This document shows positions 58,126 to 64,000 of a DNA stretch of 64,000 nucleotides, one piece after another (the stretch's first letter is position 1; every line of letters starts with the position of its first letter). Source of the stretch: Tenrec ecaudatus (Eukaryota; Chordata; Mammalia; Afrosoricida; Tenrecidae); assembly GCF_050624435.1 (NCBI RefSeq), contig NC_134537.1, forward strand, positions 123,790,086 to 123,854,085, written 5' to 3'. The notes beneath the pieces were generated by a model. The model made no database searches, was not told where the DNA came from, and was given only the letters and a program-made list of their open reading frames with translations. Both the position numbers and the translations under genes were made by a program.

Positions 58126-60375
58126 GCTTCTCTTTGTGAAGCTTATCAAACCAACGGGGCTCCGTGGAGGAGATCTCCTGTGTGCCTTTGGTCCCACTCT
58201 GGAACTTGTAAAAGGGCAGCCGATTGATTCCCTTCCTTACTGACTTGTTCTCTCCTTCTCCTAGTGAGGCCTCTTGCTTTCAGAGTTTCCGTTGTGCTTC
58301 ATCTCAGGGCAGAGGATACAGAGTGTAGACCTTCTGATTATTTTAATGGTGAAGAGAATTTCATTCCTTTCTCTAGCTGTTAAACAGGCTCCACTTGTGT
58401 GACCGAATACTTTGAGACTGGTGCCAGGTTCTGTAACATTCAGTCCTACAGATGTCATGGGGGCTCGCCCTCTGCCGAGTGTCAACTAACGTAGCATGCC
58501 TATGACATCACGCTTATGAGTGGGCGCTTGCTTCACCTACAGAAACCTCTTCTGTCTTGGTTCTAGCAGAGCGGGCTGGGTCAGCCTAACAAACACGTCC
58601 TCCTGTCTTCATGTGCTAAAGCAAAGCTTATTGACAGAGAGGCTGTTCCGCCCATGCCGGCTCCCTTTGCCAGCATTCACCAGGAAACCCTCAGGTCTCA
58701 TTTGGGCATTTACACGGTGGCCACTTCAGAGGCTTACATCAGTCTCTGAAGACAGCAGAACTGTTTTTTGTTTTTTTTTCGAGTGGAAACGTTCCCCTCT
58801 AAAACAACATTGCTATTCCACACCAGGGCCTTTATGTGACCTGGATTATCTTCATTGGGGAGCTCTTAATATGAAAATCCCTTCCCAGGTGACTGCCCCT
58901 TATCAGGTCCTTGTAGCTCTCCGAGAAGAAATGGGAGGAGAGCTGGGTGTTTCTCTGCTCTGGAGGATGCTGGGCAGGTCCTGTTCCCAGCAGTCCTCGA
59001 ATCTCGGTGGCTACCCACCTGGTTCTCTCTGGGAGCATTCTCGTCACGAGAGGCCTGGCCTCACACTTCACCTCCTGTGCCAGAAATTCAGACTGCCTCT
59101 CACGTGGAGGACCCTACCTTACAGAAGCTGATGGGCAGCACAAGTGTGGGACTCTGGACCCACGCTTGTCTGCTGGCTACTTGCTATTCTGTTTAAGAGA
59201 GGTATTTGACCTCTTCCCCTCCCCATGAGCGGTCTTGATTCGTTTTCAGCTAATCATTTGTGTGTCTAACTATATGTCCAAAAGCCTTCCAAGTGTGAGA
59301 GAGGGCCATTATATATATGTTGGAGCAACATGATACCCAAGTATAACAATTTGAGAAGAACTATAAAATATTTATGGGGTTATGGGCAAGAGAATATTTT
59401 TAGGAAGCCTTTAAATCTGTGGCTTGCAACTTTTTTTGTTGTTGTGTTTTGCTTCTCTTCCTAGTTTGAAAATGACTTTTCATATACCACTTTCTTTGAC
59501 ACTTCAAAAATCCTATGTTTACATCTTGTGGGGACATCTTGTCAGAATCCTAGACAGTCACTCATGACTCAATAGATGCATACTAAGTGTACTGTTCTTC
59601 CTGGTTACGGCAGTATGTTAAACACCGAGGACATATAAAGAAGGCTGAGAAAGGACCCTGGTCCAGGCCCACTAGAAGAAAGAAGCATCCATCAAAAAAA
59701 CCCGGTACCATGCACCCTAAGTATAAGGTACGAGATGCTGAGCGCCCCAGTGGTCAAGTATTCTTGGAGTTCAGAAGAAGGACTTCTTCTGACTTGAAGC
59801 CAGTGTTAGAATTTATTCGAGGTAGCCTCTTTCTGTTTGGGTAGAAGTCAGGGCAGAGCCAAAGCACTGTAGGGACAAGGAGCAGGGAGCAGGGGATGCA
59901 GAGAGGGCATGGAACTAGAGGGATGTCTTCTGTAGGAGGGTTTTCGGTTAGGTGTTGAAGTGTCGTGTGAGGTGCAAGAAGAGCAGGCGGGGGTAAGGGG
60001 GGCAGGTGTACTTGCTGACACCTGCTTCTCTGCCTATATCCAGGCAGAGAGCCAGCTGGTTAGGTTGCCCAGAGCAGTGAGGAGTGAAGTGGAACATTCA
60101 TCTACCCAGAAATGGGGACGTGCTTTCAGAACTCTGGAAAGTTGGGTTGGTGGATCACCAGCCACACACCTCATCCTGCTCAGTTCTCTCTATTGTTCCA
60201 CTGTTTTCCTGGACTCGCAAACTCTGCCCTTCTCTCCTCCCAACACCCCCCTCCAATTTATGCCCAGGAAGTCAAGAGAATCTGGCTTGTGTTTGTTTTT
60301 GAAAGCACACGTCCCATGGGCCTTTTGTCGTCATTAGTATTGCTAGAGGGGACATCTGGATTTTGTATAGTTTAT
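58126..60375. other. No gene recognised
   Basis: Holds a 203-codon plus frame (58520-59131) with no domain, signal peptide or family resemblance that I can see. Its composition is not distinctive. No repeats are confidently assigned. Confidence 0.4.
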
Positions 60376-60381
60376 CTAGAC

Positions 60382-60617
60382 CAGCAGTTCTCACCCTTCC
60401 TAATGCTGCGACCCTTTCAGATAGTTCCTCATGTTGGGGTGGCCCCTTGCCATAAAAATATTTTCGTTACTACTTCATAACTCTAATTTTGCTACTGTTA
60501 TGATTTGTAATGTAAATCATAATGTGTTTTCCTATGGTCTTAGGCGACCCCTGTGAAAGGGTCGTTCGATCCCCACCCCCCCCAAAGGAATTGTGACCCA
60601 CAGGTTGAGAACCACTG
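60382..60617. mobile_element. SPIN-like hAT transposon, nonautonomous, copy 2
   Basis: Runs from cagcagttctcacccttcct to ggttgagaaccactg (236 bp). It contains cgttactacttcataactct, ttttcctatggtcttaggcg and cccctgtgaaagggtcgttc. The flanks are atctagac (60374-60381) and atctaggt (60618-60625), matching at six of eight bases. The left site fits NTCTAGAN, which I recall as the SPIN insertion preference. No transposase is present. Confidence 0.92.
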
Positions 60618-60824
60618 ATCTAGGTCATAGGCTTCCGAATTTATTAGGCCTACCACCCCATTTTCAGAAAAAAAGAAAAGAATGAACCCCATTGTGAATT
60701 AAAAAACATTTTCCTGTAGTCTACAGTGCGGGATAAAATATAATACGTATCTGCTGTTGCAGCCCCCCAGTGTCGCTCACTTTGGGAAATACAGATCCCA
60801 ATTTAGGAGTCCTGGTGTCGACAC

Positions 60825-61000
60825 CAAGGAGCCCTAGTAGCCAGCGCTGTGGGTCCAGGTGGTTGGAGCGCTGAATGCGAGGTTGACCCTTTAAACCGAC
60901 CAGCTGCTCTGCGCGACAAAGAGGAGGCTGTCGGCGTCAGAAACCCTGTGCAGGGTCCTAGGAGTCAGAATCAACTTGATAGCAGTGGGTTTGCGGTGGG
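60825..61000 (+). mobile_element. AfroSINE, first of a tandem pair
   Basis: Head gagccctagtagccagcgct, then accgaccagctgctctgcgc and the tail gtcagaatcaacttgatagc. Confidence 0.88.
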
Positions 61001-61165
61001 TGCTGAGCAAAAAGGTCAGCCCTTTGACCCCACTAACTAACTGCTCCCTGATGAGAAAGATGTGACAGTCGGCGTCCTTGAAGATTACAACCTGGGAAAC
61101 CCTGTGAGGCAGTTCCATCCTGTAGGGTCACCTGACCCTCAACCTGACAGCGGTGGGAGTGGGGC
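61001..61165 (+). mobile_element. AfroSINE, second of a tandem pair
   Basis: Shows gagaaagatgtgacagtcgg, gggaaaccctgtgaggcagt and gtagggtcacctgaccctca. Same strand as the copy before it. Confidence 0.85.
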
Positions 61166-62849
61166 TACTTCTAGTTGAACTCTTTCTCTAGATTTGAATC
61201 ACTGCATGCCTAGAGGGCTTGCAGCTAGTTCTAGGCTTGTGTGGAGCTGGGGTAAGTCCTTTACGTTCTCCCGCCACTGTTTCCTGTCTCTGAGTGGATG
61301 ATGATGGCAGCCCGTTTGGTAAGGCCTACTGTGCAGACGGCAGTTATTCCTGTGTCGGGTTACTTAGCGCAGTGCCTGGCACACAGTAAGCCCCACCGTC
61401 TCGAACACCCACCTGTCCACTGTGCTCATGGTTATTTGTTCCAAATTGACTTGCCAGAAAGCCTTGAGATGGGTCGAGAGTTGCCCTACTGGTCTCTCTC
61501 TGTCTCTGTAGTGTGGGATACGGCTCGTATTTTCAGACGACCTGCTCACGTAGCGCCTTCCCCACGTAGCGCGCTCTCTTCCATCATGTCTTCAGTGCTC
61601 GGCACCACCTTGTTCTCACAGTCCATCTGGTCATTATTTTGCGTAACTATTTGCCTGGAGTCTTGTGCTTCCACACCTTGTAAATGGGCCCGGCAGGGTT
61701 GTTTTGTTTGTACCTTCCTGTGCCCGCATCCAAGCGTGAACTGCCCCCTCCTTCCAGAACTCTCATCTCAGTCCTCAGACCAGTCTTCAAGGCCCCTACA
61801 TTATGGAGAACTCTCTGTTACTTTACTTTGACCAACCTTCGCGGGTAAAGCAGACAATGATCCTATAACTGTCCCAGTGAATACTAATTTGCTGTTTTTG
61901 TTAAGGTTACCTAACTGAATTTTTTTTTCCAAGGCAAAGAAATTTAATATTATCTAGGTAGCTTATTTCTTGGAATTAGCTCTTACAAAAGCAAGTGTTG
62001 GATATCGTTATGATTAGTATTTTTTAATCAGTCTAAAAAGCAGTAAAGTTTAAAGTCTAGTTGTATAAATAGGGATTTACTGCAAAAAGTTAAAACTATC
62101 TTAATGTTATCCATAAACGTGTTCTTTTGACTTGGGAAATTCTTTTAGTGGTAGCATCATATGTGATGTTAGAACCTGCTTCATCTTAGACAACTCAAAT
62201 GGAAGAGGAAGGTGTATTGATAGACCGTGGGAAGCTGTGGTAGATGCCTCAAAGGCACGGTTATTAGAGATGCAGTAAGGCCCTGCTGGAAGATGCATAG
62301 ACAAAACATTGCAATAAGATGTTTGTGAAATACGAATTTTTAAAAAGCCATCTAGTTTGCATGTGGCTTAAGAATGAAAAAATACTATAAAAAATATTTG
62401 ACATTTCACCTATATCCCAGAAAGATTATCTGGTCGAGTTTCCCTTGTTACATTAGGGAAGGCCTTATCTTAGCAAATATATGGTGGTTTTTGGCCTGTG
62501 GCCAGCACGAATGCTTGGCCTAATCGTATTAGTTGAAAACTCTTGTTAAGTTTTGTGTCCCACTCTTTCATAACTTTGGGAGGATTGAGTAGCGAGTGGC
62601 TCAAGCAGACTTGACTATTTCGGTAAATCAAGTTTATAAAAATAGCTCTGTGTGGCTTCTCCCGTTTTGACTCTCCTGGGAAACTAAGTCGGTGATTTAT
62701 AGGATCACTTTAATAAAAATTAAATGAGTTTAAATTAATCATATGAGTCCCGGGGTGTTGAAAATGGTTCCCCACTAGCAGGAGGGTGGCAGAAAGAGGA
62801 AGGCCTTCCGGCCAGGTGGACTAACACAGAGCTGCAGTCATGGGCTCAA
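61166..62849. other. No gene; MIR piece near 61.38 kb
   Basis: gcgcagtgcctggcacacag at about 61368 is a MIR 3' tract. It lies inside the 177-codon plus frame 61298-61831, so that frame is unlikely to be a gene. 61900-62720 is AT-rich and unassigned. Confidence 0.5.
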
Positions 62850-62854
62850 ACATC

Positions 62855-62945
62855 AAGAACAATTGTGAGGCTGGCGCAGGACTGGGCAGTGTTTTCGTCC
62901 TGTTGTGCATAGGTCACTGTGAGTCGGAGCTAACAAGAAAAAATA
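62855..62945 (+). mobile_element. RTE 3'-end fragment
   Basis: Contains ctgggcagtgttttcgtcct and ggtcactgtgagtcggagct, the plus-sense RTE tail. Confidence 0.65.
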
Positions 62946-63540
62946 ACCTGAAGGTTGGTAGTTTGATTCTACCTCTGGTCACGTTGGCATCCGACTTGTA
63001 AAACACAACAGCTGAAAACCCCCTGGAACACACAGTGTTACACACGAGTTTGCCATGGTGGCTCGTGCCGACTGGCTTGGCTGTGGTTTATTTTTATCTA
63101 TCTATTTATGTATTTAAAGTTGATTATGCCTAGTTGGGAAGAAAAGTCCCAAGGCAGTAGATGGGCATAATTAATTCCCTGTGGAGCCACTCACTCACTG
63201 TGCACGGAACCTCAAATTTACTCAGATGGTCTTTGTCCTGCATGGGTGAAGGGCAGGCCTAGGCATTGGTCACCATCAGAGCCCCATCTATGGGATGGCG
63301 CTTGTACTGCGACCTCTGCTTTCCTCTCTGGCCATGCGATGTCTGTTGGCATCCCTGCTGTGTGCATTCCTCCATCAGCCACAGCTTGACTGCTCTTTTG
63401 GTTCAAGAGGCGATGGCTTAAGCAAATCTAGCTTTAGGTAGTGTGCCAGGCAGGGTTAAGGAGCATGAATCCCAACAGTTTTAGAGTGGCAGAGTGAAAG
63501 AACAGCAAATGGCCTGGCTGCTGCTCTCTTGTTGCTCCCC
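62946..63540. other. No gene recognised
   Basis: Nothing assignable. It leads into the promoter-like block. Confidence 0.4.
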
Positions 63541-63554
63541 ACAGCCTGAGCTGT

Positions 63555-63760
63555 GCCCAGCTGGTGCAGGACAAAGGAGGGGCTTTCAGCCTTATAAATA
63601 GCCTATTGTACAAGGGGAGGAGGTGGAGCAAGGAATGGCAGCATCTTGCCAGCTTGGCCTGCTGCTTTAAGGAAAGATATCAGGATTTCTTAGTTTGCTG
63701 CCGCCGGGGCCAGCGTGCTATTTCTGTGGGTTTGTTCGTGGACTGCATTCCTCAACAAGT
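63555..63760 (+). promoter_or_regulatory. Candidate tissue-specific (muscle-type) promoter
   Basis: A perfect MEF2-type site, ttataaatag (63592-63601), contains TATAAA. An E-box, CAGCTG, lies 30 bp upstream at 63558-63563. M-CAT motifs follow at 63631-63637 (aggaatg, reverse) and 63746-63752 (cattcct). The predicted start is near 63620-63628. A possible donor, aag/gtggga, lies at 63815. There is no CpG island. The motif set is typical of striated-muscle promoters, but each motif is short and could occur by chance. It lies about 29 kb right of the CpG island and may belong to the same gene. Confidence 0.4.
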
Positions 63761-64000
63761 ATTCCATCCAACTGTTATTATTCAGCTTGTTGGAAGCTTG
63801 AAGGACTTTAGAAGGTGGGAGCCAGCCAGGTCACCGTTTTGTTTGTTTTTTTCTTCTTTTTTTGGTTTACAAGTGATACGATGTCAGTTTGCAGACTTGG
63901 AGGAGGGGTGTCTTCGTGGATCACCTCTGGGCCCGAGTCACCTTTTATTTGTATGGTTCAAACAGAGTGCTGAGCGATGAAACCATTACCTACAGTGGGC

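Noticed and set aside
57682..58197. A 171-codon frame with nine-residue repeats (PYLGPGLPM)
   Set aside because: It is the translation of the 27-bp minisatellite; the period is a multiple of three, so frames stay open by arithmetic.
58520..59131. A 203-codon plus-strand frame as a gene
   Set aside because: No family resemblance, domain, initiation context or splice structure that I can see. Left unannotated as a gene, though it lies in mostly unassigned sequence and could be tested for conservation.
61298..61831. A 177-codon frame as a gene
   Set aside because: It includes a MIR 3' tract near 61370 and has no recognised domain.
1..64000. A complete novel multi-gene system
   Set aside because: No cluster of intact coding genes is present; the structured signals are explained by interspersed repeats, one pseudogene and promoter-like elements.

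Overview
The window is mammalian nuclear DNA, and the repeats point to Afrotheria, most likely a tenrec such as Echinops. About thirty short copies look like the tRNA-derived AfroSINE family (hallmarks: actcactgccatcaagtcga, ggcagttctactctg, ggtttcgaactgctgac). There are BovB/RTE-type LINE fragments and L1 elements with a distinctive 3' UTR. Two hAT copies match the SPIN (SPACE INVADERS) transposon, which among Afrotheria I know only from tenrec. All names come from memory of the families; no search was run. I see no complete protein-coding gene, no bacterial or viral genome organisation, and no CRISPR array.

Layout. 1-34 kb is repeat-rich, probably intergenic. It holds LTRs, SINEs, L1 and RTE pieces, a decayed mariner transposase (about 8.99-9.91 kb), and a RAN processed pseudogene inserted into an RTE LINE (10.9-11.9 kb). 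34.2-35.1 kb is a CpG island with GC boxes, a TATA-like element and a possible noncoding first exon ending in GTGAGT, read rightward. 35-63 kb would then be its first intron or intergenic DNA. It contains more repeats, a solo LTR with duplicated CCAAT elements (49.5-49.9 kb), two SPIN copies (54.9 and 60.4 kb) and a twelve-unit 27-bp minisatellite (57.8-58.1 kb). 63.5-63.8 kb has a TATA/MEF2 composite, a CAGCTG E-box and M-CAT motifs, and looks like a tissue-specific promoter, possibly of muscle type.

How it fits together. The likely single gene signal is a rightward gene with a CpG-island promoter and perhaps an internal promoter about 29 kb downstream, with its coding exons beyond the right edge. 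I cannot name it. Insertion order can be read from nesting. One 0.4-0.6 kb LTR family occurs five times; copies interrupt two AfroSINEs and one L1. Three of the five copies have perfect 5-bp target duplications, and a fourth has one with a single mismatch.
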